Shown here: piece by piece, positions 1 through 12,100 of the stretch
Layout: every line of letters starts with the position of its first letter
Numbering within the stretch: position 1 is the stretch's first letter
Assembly (NCBI RefSeq): GCF_000003605.2
Contig: NW_003135350.1
Span: forward strand, 516,861-580,860
Reading direction: 5' to 3'
DNA from: Saccoglossus kowalevskii
Taxonomy: Eukaryota > Hemichordata > Enteropneusta > Harrimaniidae
DNA length: 64,000 nt
Notes under the pieces: model-generated
The model's input: only the letters and a program-made list of their open reading frames with translations
Database searches by the model: none
Told to the model about the DNA's origin: nothing
Program-made: the position numbers and the translations under genes

Positions 1-2560
1 CTACCTTATTAGTAGTTGGGTACCCCTTAAACGTTATTCACTTTTGATTTTTTGTATTTAGAATAATGGATTGGTATTTCTAAGACAGCCATGTTTTAGG
101 CAAACTTCATTCCTGGTGTTACACAGATTATTTCAGTCTACTAGGACTTCAAGGGCAATTTCACTTTCGAAGAATACACACTGCCACAAGACATGTCTGA
201 AAATTGACCCATTACGAACTTTATAACGAAAGCTATTTTTAGTCGACTTACGTAAATACAGCTGCAGTATAGGTAGGTAAACTGGCAGTATAAGTTTTCA
301 TTGACTACTGGTCTTCTAAGCTTGTAAAACTTGTATTTATACGCGACACTCTGCTCGCCTCGTTGGCTTCCCCGCCATATTTACAGGTCAGAGGTCAACA
401 ATTTGAAGTGCAAAGTTCGTCAGTGTAAGCGCCCGCTATAGGTTACACTAACCACTACTACCCGGTAGTATTTATTTTTCAAAAACAGAAAGAAAGACAG
501 ACAGACAGAGAAGGTGTTGTTAGTAGTCAAATTACAAAAGTTGTGACCTATTGCACGAACATCACCAGTTGACAATTGTATTCTGGAATCCGGATCGAAA
601 TTATAGATATTGACGAATAATGTTGAAATGAACACTGATCTTCACAGTTGTATTTGAATTTGGGTAGTCCCAGGAAGAAATACGATATTCTTAATATTTT
701 GTTATTCTAAAAAAGTAAACAAAAAAGTGCCCAAAAGTACTCTCAAATGACCATAGTAACATTCTTTTATTTAAATTATCTGATATCTAGTGACTGACCT
801 CAAATAGATGTATCTTTTTCAACTAATAAAGTATTTGGAGAATGAGTGAGACTGGATACTCCACATCTTCAATAATTGAGTTTGCTAGCACTACTAACAC
901 CCATTGCATAATTCCGATACATATTTGCAATGATAAAATAAGTGTAGTAGGATTTGTCACACGTCACCAAAAAAATAGTTGTTTCAATCGTTGATCATGT
1001 GAAATAGAGAAGTTCTGACAGGTAGATTATAGACATATATTTTGTGTAAAATCTGAAATTCACAAATTCGTCAATTATTATTTTGAAAGAAAAAGTATAG
1101 AAGGACGACCTACAATCAATTTATCATAAATCACCGTTTTATTTTTGGACAATTTCAATATCTAATTTCAATATATCTATATTATAATAAAATATAGCGG
1201 TAATTTATGATAAATTGATATGTGTTTGTTTCAGTTGCCTCTGCCATTTAATTGGTCTTGCTTACACCAAGCCAAAATATAAACATATGGATGGTAATGA
1301 GTACATCCTCTCCATTATCAAAATGCCATTTCATCTGAACAATTTCTACGTGAATACAAAATCACAAAATCAAATTTTAGAAGCAAATCAAATCGTAAAC
1401 ATTGAGTCACAGTTCTTCTCTTTTTTTATTTTGAATGTCATGTTACCAACAAACATTATTTTTAACAGATGAAATCAGCGTTCCCCAAACCACGGCCGAA
1501 TCCAGCAGCAAATTCCCTTTTTTTTATTCAACTTATAATTTAATTTGTCCAATAATGCTTTGCCGAGGGGTTCTGTAGAACTATTCTATTATGATTTCTG
1601 GTATGTAGACTAACTACTTCCACAAATCTAAAGTATGCCTTCAATCTATTCAGTTTAGTTTTCGTGATTCAAATAATCACCTGGTATATTTCCATCCTTT
1701 TTTTTGCATAAAAAGTGTTCTTTGAGACCCAGGTGTCCAGTTTGTTTAGAACTTTCTATATTAACACATTTCTTCAATTATTACTCCTTGTTTTGGAATG
1801 AAACTTTCCCTTGCTCTATTTAAGGTATTAGTGCCATAACTTTATAGGAATTAATCATGTACATAATCCCAATTCCGTTAATTAATGAAATCCGCTAATT
1901 TTAAATCTATGTAAATCTACTATATAACTAATTGTTTATATAATTTTTATGTCAAATTTTATCGAAATTACAAGTTACATTCCCAGTTGCAGAAAATAAC
2001 CCAGCAAATATTGTTATCGCTATGAGAAATGAAAAAATCACTTGGTTTCACAACAAATCCTGAAATATTGCAGTTAGCTTTACTGAATGCCGTAACTACA
2101 TTACTTTATTTACGAGTACTCGCTAAGTTTATTTTCGGGATTCCGTTAGATACATTCCTCATGAATTAGAAGAATAAAAAATCAAAGCCTCTGTTACGAA
2201 ACTAGACTGGATCACAGAATGTACTCGCATGATACGTCGACAGGTGTCATTCGTTAACACCTGAGTCGCAGGTGGCATGATAATTAAAGACCGGTGAAGA
2301 TGTTAAACTCGACATTGTCCTACCTAAGCAGGCATTATATGTCACGTGATTTACCAAATATAATAACTTGTACTTGAATACTGAAACAGACAACCCATGT
2401 ACGTGGTCTGGATACGGACTCGTGTTCACAGGACAGCCATTTTGAGCCGACTTCCAGAGTGAATGTGCATACGCCATGCTATTAATCCGTCATATCATGA
2501 ATACAGTTCTGCAATATCACCGTGCCACCGTTTATGGTGCGCCATTAGGGCCAAAATTGA
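1..2560. other. Gene-free AT-rich sequence
   Basis: Both strands carry only short chance open frames with no recognisable protein family, no splice-linked exon series and no clear repeat. Nothing further is visible here. Confidence 0.6.
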
Positions 2561-2579
2561 AAAAGCACAACTAAGCAAA

Positions 2580-2790
2580 ATGATAAATAAAAAAAATGAA
2601 AGAATAGACGAATAAATAAATAAAAGAAGAAATAAAAACGTAAAAGAATAAATGGAAACAAAGATCAATAATTAAAAGAAAAGAAAAAAAGAATAGAAAA
2701 ATAAATAAATTAATTAATTAATTAAAAGAGATAGAAAAATAGAAATAGCTTATTTAAATAGTAATTAAGTATTTAAAAAAAAGCTGTTTA
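2580..2790. repeat. A-rich simple-sequence tract
   Basis: Dense AAATAAATAA and TTAATTAATTAA type low-complexity sequence with very few C residues on the + strand. It directly precedes the palindromic repeat array. Confidence 0.8.
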
Positions 2791-2795
2791 AAAGA

Positions 2796-2932
2796 AAACT
2801 ACCGTTACTCGGCAACGAGGTTAAAAACTAAACCGCCTTTGCCGCGCAACGGGGCTAAAAAGTAAAATGCCGTTGCATCGCAACGAAGCTAAAAAAATAA
2901 ACCGCCGTTGCGTCGTAACGGAGCTGGAACTT
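2796..2932. repeat. Tandem array of about 34-bp units with a palindromic core
   Basis: Four imperfect head-to-tail units, each an A-rich spacer followed by a core like CCGTTGCGTCGTAACGG (GCCGTTGC, short centre, GCAACGG). Each core can fold into a 6-7 bp stem. Substitutions between units tend to keep the palindrome. Confidence 0.7.
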
Positions 2933-3009
2933 TTACCCCGACCCTTAACCCCAAACGCGCATGGAAAGCAGGTTCTACAACTGAACGATACCTTGACGGC
3001 TATTAGCAA

Positions 3010-5989
3010 ATACGGTCAATTGCATCGATTGCTCTAACATCTCTTAGTCAAAAAAAAAGGTCGCGTGGTTCTCGCTCTCAAATTTTAGAGACCATTTGCG
3101 CATGCGGTTTATTGCTCTGTTTCCTTCGACTTTATTGAAAACAATGTAGGATTGTTTCTACTACTGAGAAAAGAACCAGCAGCGCATTGACCGTAAAATT
3201 AAAATCAAAATTACCCATATTTAACACGGTAAATGGGAACAGGAATCATTTACATAATACCCATTTCCATACTACATTTGTCACGCATTTGTCAAGAACA
3301 TTTCATTCGGTCAACAACATAATTTTTTGAAAGCGAAAAAAGGGTAATTTTAATTAGTTTTGTAGTTGTGTTTGGTATTGTTGTGGGTGTTCACTGTAAG
3401 TCTGAACTACGACTGAACACAACTGCGGTGAAAAAATGTCTGACAGATGCTCTCCTTATCAATATGTTGAAGGACGGTCAGGGGTTCCCATTGTATTTTA
3501 CACAATGTGTTCTCTAAACTGAAATAATTACTTCTACATGGAGTGTTAGATTACTTCAATAATATTCCACGAACGTAAAAGGAAAAGTCGAACGATTTAA
3601 AAACTTATTTGAGGGTATACAATTCTTCCGACTACGTTATTGGCAATTAGCAATTTGATCATGGCTCAATCCGGAGTTTCACAGCACTAATAGTCACTTT
3701 GACCCACCTTTCATCAGATTGTACGAATGCTGGAAACCCAGCAATTTGATCAAAATGATACTACATAGGAAACACTATTCTTGAACTATCATGAAATAAC
3801 GGTGTTTTACATCGTCTGAAATTGGTGAATGGAAGCTGGATCCTATATCACCACAAATTTGAAGCGCCCAATCACAAATCACCAGGAATTAAAAATAACC
3901 ATTCATCAATTAGCCCAATTCGAAGAACCAAATTACCAATCATTAGGAATTCTATTTACCTCTATTTTGAAATAAATCTGTCACACTCGTTCCAGAACCT
4001 GTACCAGTTCCACAATCTGTACCAGTTATTCAACCAGAACAAATAAAAAACTATTTCAAGTTTGTAAAGGTTTATACACTTTTGGGTCATAAAGACATAG
4101 GTCAAAATATGTATATGAGATCCTGAGATTCTTGTTTCATCAATTTCGCCAATGGTATTCCAACATTCGCCAATGGTATTCTTTCTATTGAAATTTCTCA
4201 AATTTATCCTTAAAGGGGAACCGCTCAATCCCATGGATTGCACCATTTATGTTGTTTACAAAGTTAATCTATCTTATGTTATACATTGTAATTTTAATCC
4301 AGAAAGTAAATTTCTTGTGAGATTAGGCTTAACTGGAAGTGTCCCTTTTTTTTCTAAAGTTTAAAAATGATTGTATCCATTACAACAAAGTGATGAACAC
4401 AATTGTATAATTTATATCAAAGAATATTAAAACATATCACTTGCTGCTATGGCAACATACTGTGACAGTTAAAACAGTGTTCTCATAATAATAAGTTGCA
4501 TGACGTAATTTTCACTTATAAATAAATGCCACAGGAAAGCCTCATCAATCATTAATAAAACCTCCACAGCACACAGTAGACAGTAGAAGGTCATGATGAT
4601 ATGTCGTTTAGATGTTGCGTAACAGTCCTACCTATAAACTGCATGGCTACTAACTAAAGGGTCTGTTGCATTTACCTTATAATCCATGATGTTTTAAAAA
4701 CGACAATCATATGAATACTTTTTTACCATACCTATTCAAACATTCTCAACAATTCTACTCCTAGGGATTGTGAAGTAATATGTCTGAATCACAGAGATCC
4801 ATCGGTGTTAGTTATTTGTTGTTAGTTGCGTTTACCATCGAAGCCAGAATACTAAAACCGTATATGCCACCAGTGTGGAAAATGAGTGAAACCCTTACGT
4901 AAATGACCCCCGGGAAAAAAATACATCCAGACATTTATTTGTGAAATTCCTAGTTCAATGACATAAACACTTTCCTCAATTGGCGTTATTAAGTCATATG
5001 TACATATCCTACGGTAAGGCAGTGAATCATGTACAATCAATGGAGCTGTTCATCGAAAGAAAATGTTGCAAATATTCTCCACCCTTTTTTTAACACGCAT
5101 AATCCTTACAAAATATGAAATAACAAAATTAAAGCAATAACAAAAAATAAAGAAAAAAAAAATAAAAAAAATAAAAAAAAAATGTTCGTCAGTGAAAAAA
5201 CTAAATAGCAGGACAAACAAAAACAAAATGACGTAAATTTAGAACCTCGCGCTCTTGACGTCACGCTGTTGTAATTGTTTTCTTGGGAATGCTGTGTTCG
5301 GTTGAAGGAATCCATGCTAGACACACGGTATAGTTGTAGTTATACGCAATAATTGTGATTTTTTCAATGGTAGATACAGTAAAATATATATTGACTTAAA
5401 TTAGACTCCGAGTGAAAATCTCACGGTTACGCCTGGGGATGTATGCGGTTGAACAACGACGACTAACCAAGACGATCGACCGACGAAAATGACCCAGAAC
5501 GAGACCACTCCGTCTATCACCGGTCGTGGTTCACGTGGTAGTTTTGAGACGATAATATTCAAAATGTTCCAATTATTCAGGACAGTACGTATCCGCGTAA
5601 CAGTGCATATCGTTTTTAACATAGGCCACCGAACACAATTTTGAGATATGATGGAATATTTCTGCCATAGGAACCAATTGGAAACTATTTCCGACCAAGC
5701 TTATTAAAATAATGTCTACAAACAGGTCTTTAACAGAGTGTAATGACGAATTTCATTTGAATGGTACTCACTCTGCCCTTTGTTAATTAGTGGATCAAGG
5801 TTAACCCAACAAAATAAACCAAGCATCACCATCGAGAACACACGATTCCAATTTGAACAGTACTTATTGAGAAGTGGTTAGTTAATTGGTATATCAAAGT
5901 TAGTCTCTTTGTATTCGATTAATCACTAACATATCAATGTGTTGTAATACGGCAATCACATATATGCAGCATTTACTCCAAACACATAA
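3010..5989. other. Gene-free sequence
   Basis: No supported coding region. An A-rich simple tract lies at about 5116-5180. A short stretch at 5638-5680 resembles, inverted, part of the TTAA-type MITE (shared GCCATAGGAAC and ATTTTGAGATAT). The frame at 5401-5622 (-) shows no known family. Confidence 0.5.
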
Positions 5990-7015
5990 GTATTATGTGT
6001 ACATTCAGAATTAAAGGAAATAAACGTAAGGATCCCCACCACAGGATATATTTATCGGTTGAAATATTACGCTGTCTGCCGTTGAGTAAATCGAGATAAT
6101 AGCGATTTGGGCCTGACAGCGATTGTTAACGAACTATTATAATCGTAACAATCTGAAACCTCGAGAATGATAATTAATAAATAGAATCCGTGCAGACAAT
6201 CCAAAAGTTGAACACACCATTCACGCAGTTCGTACGTGATACATCCATTGTAACTAGGTGACTGAAAACATGTCTGCACATGCGCCTTTTTACTTCCACG
6301 TGCAACTGACGTATCAGTAGTATTCACTGTAACGTAAAAAAAACGCTCACATCTCAGTATACTCATTATAAAAAACGTGATAGGAATGGCTAAATTAATT
6401 CATATAAGAAAGGTCTCACCTTGGAGTATGTTTTCCTTCACAGTCGGCATCATATGAAGCGGGTATATGTGTTCTGCACAATGACGTACCACAATCATGG
6501 CGATTCTGCTTCGACAGATTAACCATATAGCCCCCTCAGAATTTACAAAACATACAACGTAATTACCGGTGGATTATTGGCCTGTATAATGCTAGAATTG
6601 TGTACATACTGTTAGTCTTTTGTCACACCTCATCGCATCAATTTTGTAGTTGACGTAACTTATGCAAGTTGTAAGTTATTTATAGAATGTTAAAAGGTTT
6701 TATATGTACATCTATGATTGTATTAGTTTCACAATTTGTAAAACGATTTTGCGTACAAAGAAAGTTAGTATTAAATTCAAAGTGTGTCTGCGTGGCACAT
6801 ATTAAAAGCATCCAGGGAACTTGGTGATGGGTGCGTATACTTACATGTTGCCTGTGATGTATAGATGTACAGTAATCGTGCCGACGGATTGTGTTCTCTG
6901 GCTTGCTCGTGAAAGTTGGCGGTTGGAATGGATGTCGCATCTCTGCCTGTCCAATCACTGATGTGATTATTCAGATTTTAAAAATAGAGAGAGAGGAATT
7001 GTTCCAGGCTTGTAC
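5990..7015 (-). pseudogene. Decayed partial duplicate of the CACHD1-like gene
   Basis: Three blocks match the live gene in the same order and strand. Positions 6815-7015 match exon 13 and both flanking introns (51720-51925). Positions 6240-6460 match exons 24 and 23 (47304-47560). Positions 6010-6180 match exon 25 (46820-47200), including the 3' flank. The exon 24 copy keeps YVSC and GACADMF but has in-frame TGA and TAA codons and no donor; the exon 25 copy keeps the acceptor and NSS but lacks the membrane-helix segment and the normal stop. The exon 23 end still reads YDADCEGKHTPR against YNANCTSKQAAR. Exons 14-22 are missing. Introns align as well as exons, so this was a DNA duplication, not retrocopy. 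Confidence 0.8.
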
Positions 7016-9072
7016 TAACTAGCTTTTGTATATATTATTAATACAATAAGATGATTATCTTGACTCACAAACCGATCTCTATGTCATAACTATACTCATC
7101 GTTTGCATATGTATTGGCTTCATAAAACAAGCACGCGTGGTTGTCGCGCCGCGCATGTGTTGATAAACATTGTTTTTCACAGAGGAAATCACGAGTACGA
7201 GTTTTGACGTGGGCGCGACGGGCACTAATTACTATCGATTACTCCTTCGATACCTTCCAATCACCAAAGAAATTACTCACTCAAAGCTTGGTAACGTCTC
7301 TGTTTGTACTTGATAATCTGCACGCACAACAGTCATAGTAGCCATCTTTGTTCATATGAGACCCATATCTCGCGCATGCGTGGCGCGACGTTCACGTCCT
7401 TTAAAAAGCAACATCCCCTAAGGAAACGAAATACTATGGCGCGTGCACCACTACCAAATGTTGCATGCTTCATTATAATACACTAACATGTACTGCAGTT
7501 TGAAGCAAGAAGTTTCTTTTGAAGGTCCCTCTTATTATAGCCTTCTCTCACAATAGCCATCGTAACGTTTTTATGTAATTTGTGCAATTTAAATTTCGTG
7601 ACTGAGCCTTGAGAGAAAACTCTGTGAAAACAGCCAGTAAACAGCTGCCTCTTATAAAAACTGCATGAAGTTATATGCATATGTAATTATTTGTAAATTT
7701 ATATACTATACGTTGTGTCATACATTAATACAGCGTACAATGCTTTCATATTCATATGGGTAATTCACAGGCCACATGAGCCAGAAGACAGATACTTTCG
7801 TAAGCGATCTAATAATCTCAGATTATCACCACCAATTACACACTTTAGTTTATTACATATTTCACAGGTACTGCTTCTGTGGACAGCATTCATGCAAACA
7901 ATAAGTCATAATATCGGAAATACCTAGTTTTTACAGAGGTGTGGCAGGCATATTTATTATTATATTAATATGATAACACCGTGCTTTTCATGGTTTTCTT
8001 CTAAGATTGTCTCCAGGATAGTTATCCCAAAATCTAAAAAGTTTCATAAACACATTATAACGGATAGTTATAGTATGATAAAAGTAGGAGTACTATAACG
8101 AAGTTATATCACGAGAAATTGGTATTTTTTCTGTGTGTTGTCAAAGTGTCCGTGTGTTGCTCAACATCTTTTGTACAGAAGAACTACGGGTCAATGACCT
8201 GTAGTATCTCACCTGATATACAGAGGGTATGTCACGAGCGATCCTACAATATTAGATTTATTAAACGAGTGTGGTAATTTTCATTTGTTTCGAGCTTTTT
8301 CTATTCAGGAATATAGTTATTTAAAAAAGTTATAACCATATTCAAGGTTTCGGAGATGCATTAGTTCCATAATTATAATTATTGAGTAAATTCAAACTGT
8401 CACCGTATCACAATACGTGACAATACGCAATACATGGGTGTTACAGATTTCTGTGTTTGGAGAATTTTAATTAATCTCACATCATATTTAGCCGACATTA
8501 GAAACAATCAGAAATAGTAATATTAATATATTTGTCAATATAATTCATAAAATATTGTGTAGAACAAAAATATCATGGAATAACAGTTTATTTAGCGACA
8601 GTCAGCCATGACGTCTAAAGGTCAATCTGATAATATTAACTAACAATTGTATCAGTAAGTTAAACACTTCAAATACTGCTTTACCTCACCGAGACCCTTA
8701 TAGTTAACTACATATACACGACAGCATATAAGTAAGGAAATAATAACAGTGTCATGTTACATAGCGTTCACAAATATTAAATATACCATTCCTACCAAAA
8801 ATATAGCTAGAGATTGTTTCAGATTCTCCGTGTTGATTGCAGTAATATATTTGTTTAGATGTTCTGTAAATGTATTTTATATGATATAGCGAGACTCTGG
8901 AGAATATATTTGAATGAAAACGCTACTTGAATAGATTGCACAATATCATTAGAAAGGTGCGTAGTGATTTACATGGACATCCCCGACGTGAAATGGAATA
9001 TTCCTGGAATCCAAACTGTATATATAACACACCGCGTTGCATAGGAGCAGTTGGTGGCTATACATTTATACG
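7016..9072. other. 5' flank of the opsin gene
   Basis: No coding region supported. It should hold the opsin promoter and 5' untranslated region. A TATATATAAC stretch lies at about 9018-9027, but AT-rich matches of this kind are common here, so I make no promoter call. Confidence 0.4.
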
Positions 9073-9163
9073 ATGACATCACCAGAGACAATGGCGTGGA
9101 ACAACACATCTGGTCTAGGCCATATTGCTGAAGTAGGCGTTGGAACTTACGTAACAATAATGT
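9073..9163 (+). CDS. OPN5-like: Opsin exon 1: N-terminus and start of TM1
   Basis: Encodes residues 1-30 plus the first base of codon 31, ending at the donor GTAAGT. The ATG at 9073 is the first after an in-frame TAA at 9025. The short extracellular N-terminus carries overlapping sequons (WNNTSG). The end, EVGVGTYVTIM, lines up with DLVAGFYLTII of human OPN5, and the split codon (T plus GT, Cys31) leads straight into TLSLFGN of the next exon. Despite the 17 kb distance, phase, family alignment and donor agree. The link rests on no transcript. Confidence 0.78.
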
Positions 9164-12100
9164 GTAAGTTCAGAACTTTACTGTTTTAATTTGCATTGCA
9201 AGCAACATACACGTACAATTAGTAAACATACATTGACATCATATAACGTAGCACATGCATAGTAAATGTCACTGGCGACCAGACGTTGTGATGTCGATGT
9301 CGAAACGCAATATGACACTTATTTTATTATAGAAATATTTAATTGCGTCTTCAACTGTATAGGTCGCACTAGTTCGTGCATTCTAGCGCATTTTGTCAGT
9401 CGTGCCTTAAGTCAAAAGGCGAGAAGATTTATACAGCATGGCAGCAAGCATTGTACTTAATTTAAATGAAGTGTGGAACAACGAAATTGAGAATAAATTG
9501 ATTATACGGCGAAGCTTACGTGGCTTACGTGTATGGGTTTCAGGTGAGCTGACAGTTGACACCGAGATAAATCAGGTTGTAATGTATTAACCAGATTATA
9601 TATATTGTCGTTTGTGTTGATTTTATGCAGTCTAATTTAATAAGTCTAATTTTTCACACGGGGAACTTCACATTTTCGTATATTTGTTAAGACAGGCTTG
9701 TCAAACAAAACGAAGTGAAATGACCCCGACAATTTCAAAGCTTTAGTATGAAGTATCGTTTGTTACCAGGGGCGGATAGCTCACTGATTAAGTTGCCAAC
9801 TAGAACGAATCAAAATGATCTTAACGAGTCTGGAATTTGCTTCGAAGTCTCTGGTACCTCAAATTTCTTTCGGTTTATTTAAATATAAAAAAAATAATTA
9901 CTGTTTGTCTGTATATAGTAATTTGTAATCCAAAAAGATAAAAAAACAACCGTTCGACGGTTACCATGTCTACAGTTAACATGTTGTCTTTGTATTCTGA
10001 AATGTACGTAGATAGCATATGATGACAATGACAACAAACATGTAGTGCCAGTGTGTGAAGCCGCTCTTTTCTATTAAGACTTGGTGATTGTTAAGTTTTG
10101 TCACGCTGTTCTATTTTATGCAATATGACAGTCTGCTCTTTACTGAACACGTATGACATAAATGCAATGAACATGCTTTTTCGGAAATTCAATGATTTAT
10201 CAATGTCTGTATCTACTGAAATATGTAGAATGTAATATATAAAAAGTTAAGGCTAATAATGGTCTTTGATTTCAGGAAAAGTAATTGTTGCACTGCTAAA
10301 TTTGCATGTCAAATTAACATAAAAAATATGTGGTATATGTATTAAGTTCGCTGTTCTGTCATGAATGTGTTTTCGCGTATCTGTTGACCGACTTAATTAG
10401 TTGATTATTAGCTGAATTGCTGTGTTATGTCTGTCATCGTTTAGGCCTATTTGAAGTTTTGGACGGAACTTGGCTCAGTGATTTGGAACTAATTACAANN
10501 NNNNNNNNNNNNNNNNNNNNNNNNNNNNNNNNNNNNNNNNNNNNNNNNTAATGTAGTGAACGATTAATCAAAAGATATGACGTATTCAGTACTTAGTGTG
10601 ATTGGCTTTATGATTGAAGGTTACGCCCTAGAGTCTTTTTACTGTTTTGTAAATGGTTAGAATTTTGAAAATTAATAAAGAGAGTTTGAGTTGGTCTTGG
10701 GGAGTACAGCACAATAGACGCAGTCGAGAGTCCAGTCCTGGGGCGAGCCTTGAGGCAGTCCAGTCTTGGGCGAGTCTTGATTCAGCCTTGCGATAGTCTT
10801 GGGGATTTTTTCCCAGGGCGCTGTGTCTTACAGAGTGCTCGAATGACCGACTAAGACGAGAGCTGAAACGTATTTCGTTGTGTGTGTCTTATTTGACTGT
10901 AAAGCTTAAGTGACTTCCCTGATCCCGTACCTCAAGGGGACGCGATATAGAGACGAGACGAGATTCCCCCCTGATAAGTGTGGAGAACCCCGAGGAGAGA
11001 AGAATTTCCCCTGATAGTTCTGCGCAATATATTATGCTTAATCAAATGTTGTGAAATCAATAGTGGGATGTAAAACAATTCTTAGTTCCTCGTTCGAAAA
11101 TCGATGATCTCGATGTAATTAATATTACGTTGCTGAAATGTACATTGTCTTGTGTAACGTACATTTTGGCTAAATCAAGTGAACCTTCCGAAGACATGCA
11201 CAACACAGTAGTATATCGGTTTCGTATCAACGTACTAGATTGCGATTATAGCTATCTTACAAACATATAAGCAAACACTAGCAGGATAATTTAAATCAGG
11301 AAACCTACAACATACCACAAACTTACATATGCTATACACACAGGATGGTTTCACAATTCAACCCAAGCTAACGTCATTAAAGACGGTTTTTAAAATAAAA
11401 TGTTGCTGCTTCCATTAAATGACAGGCAGCAGGAAACTCGAAATAAGCAAAAAATAAGTTAATTTTATTATTATTATGTCCTAGTTCGATATTCGGTAAC
11501 TGTAGTATAAACATCAATTTGTGTTGTGATATTGTTTTTGTTACATTTATGTGCGGGTATTTATTCCAATGCAAATATAAATACATGCGATATACATTTT
11601 CTATTTTTAAACATTTTATTTGTAGGATAACGTACATTTTACCACCAAATCTAATAGTAATAAGTTTCAACTACTTCTAGCACTGGAATAGTAACGTATA
11701 TACAATTGTCAAGGGTACTACGTAACATATGACTTAACCAATGGAATAGGAAGTTAATGATTTCGGTTTCATAGCGCAGTATGTATTCTTAATGTAAAAT
11801 ACAACATATATGTGAATTAACTTCCCAGATTCGAGATATCTGCCTGAGATGGACATAAGACAGAAACTACTTTATATATCACATCGGTGAAATCGGCGAG
11901 TTGTCCGAGAGAGTAGATATAATTCACAACTACAAAAGTAGGTGGTATAGTGTGAAAGCCAGCGGGTAAAGATTGCCCAAGGATTAAACATTCAATTACT
12001 CTTAGAATGGCGTGATACATAAACAATCCCTTTATTGGTAAGATCCAGGAAACACACAGATCTTTGAAAAACATACTACTGTAACAATAAATCGATGGCA

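Noticed and set aside
2796-2932. CRISPR-like array
   Set aside because: The genome is eukaryotic, units are adjacent with no unique spacers and there are no cas genes; it is a small tandem repeat.
5106-5324. Hydrophobic 72-codon frame on the - strand
   Set aside because: The Phe/Leu-rich part is simply the translation of a poly-A/AT tract.
6067-6366. 99-codon open frame as a gene
   Set aside because: It crosses the decayed exon 24 and exon 25 copies and the intron between them in a frame unrelated to the parent gene.
9018-9027. TATA box for the opsin gene
   Set aside because: TATATATAAC is only about 50 bases before the ATG and such strings are frequent in this AT-rich DNA; no independent support.
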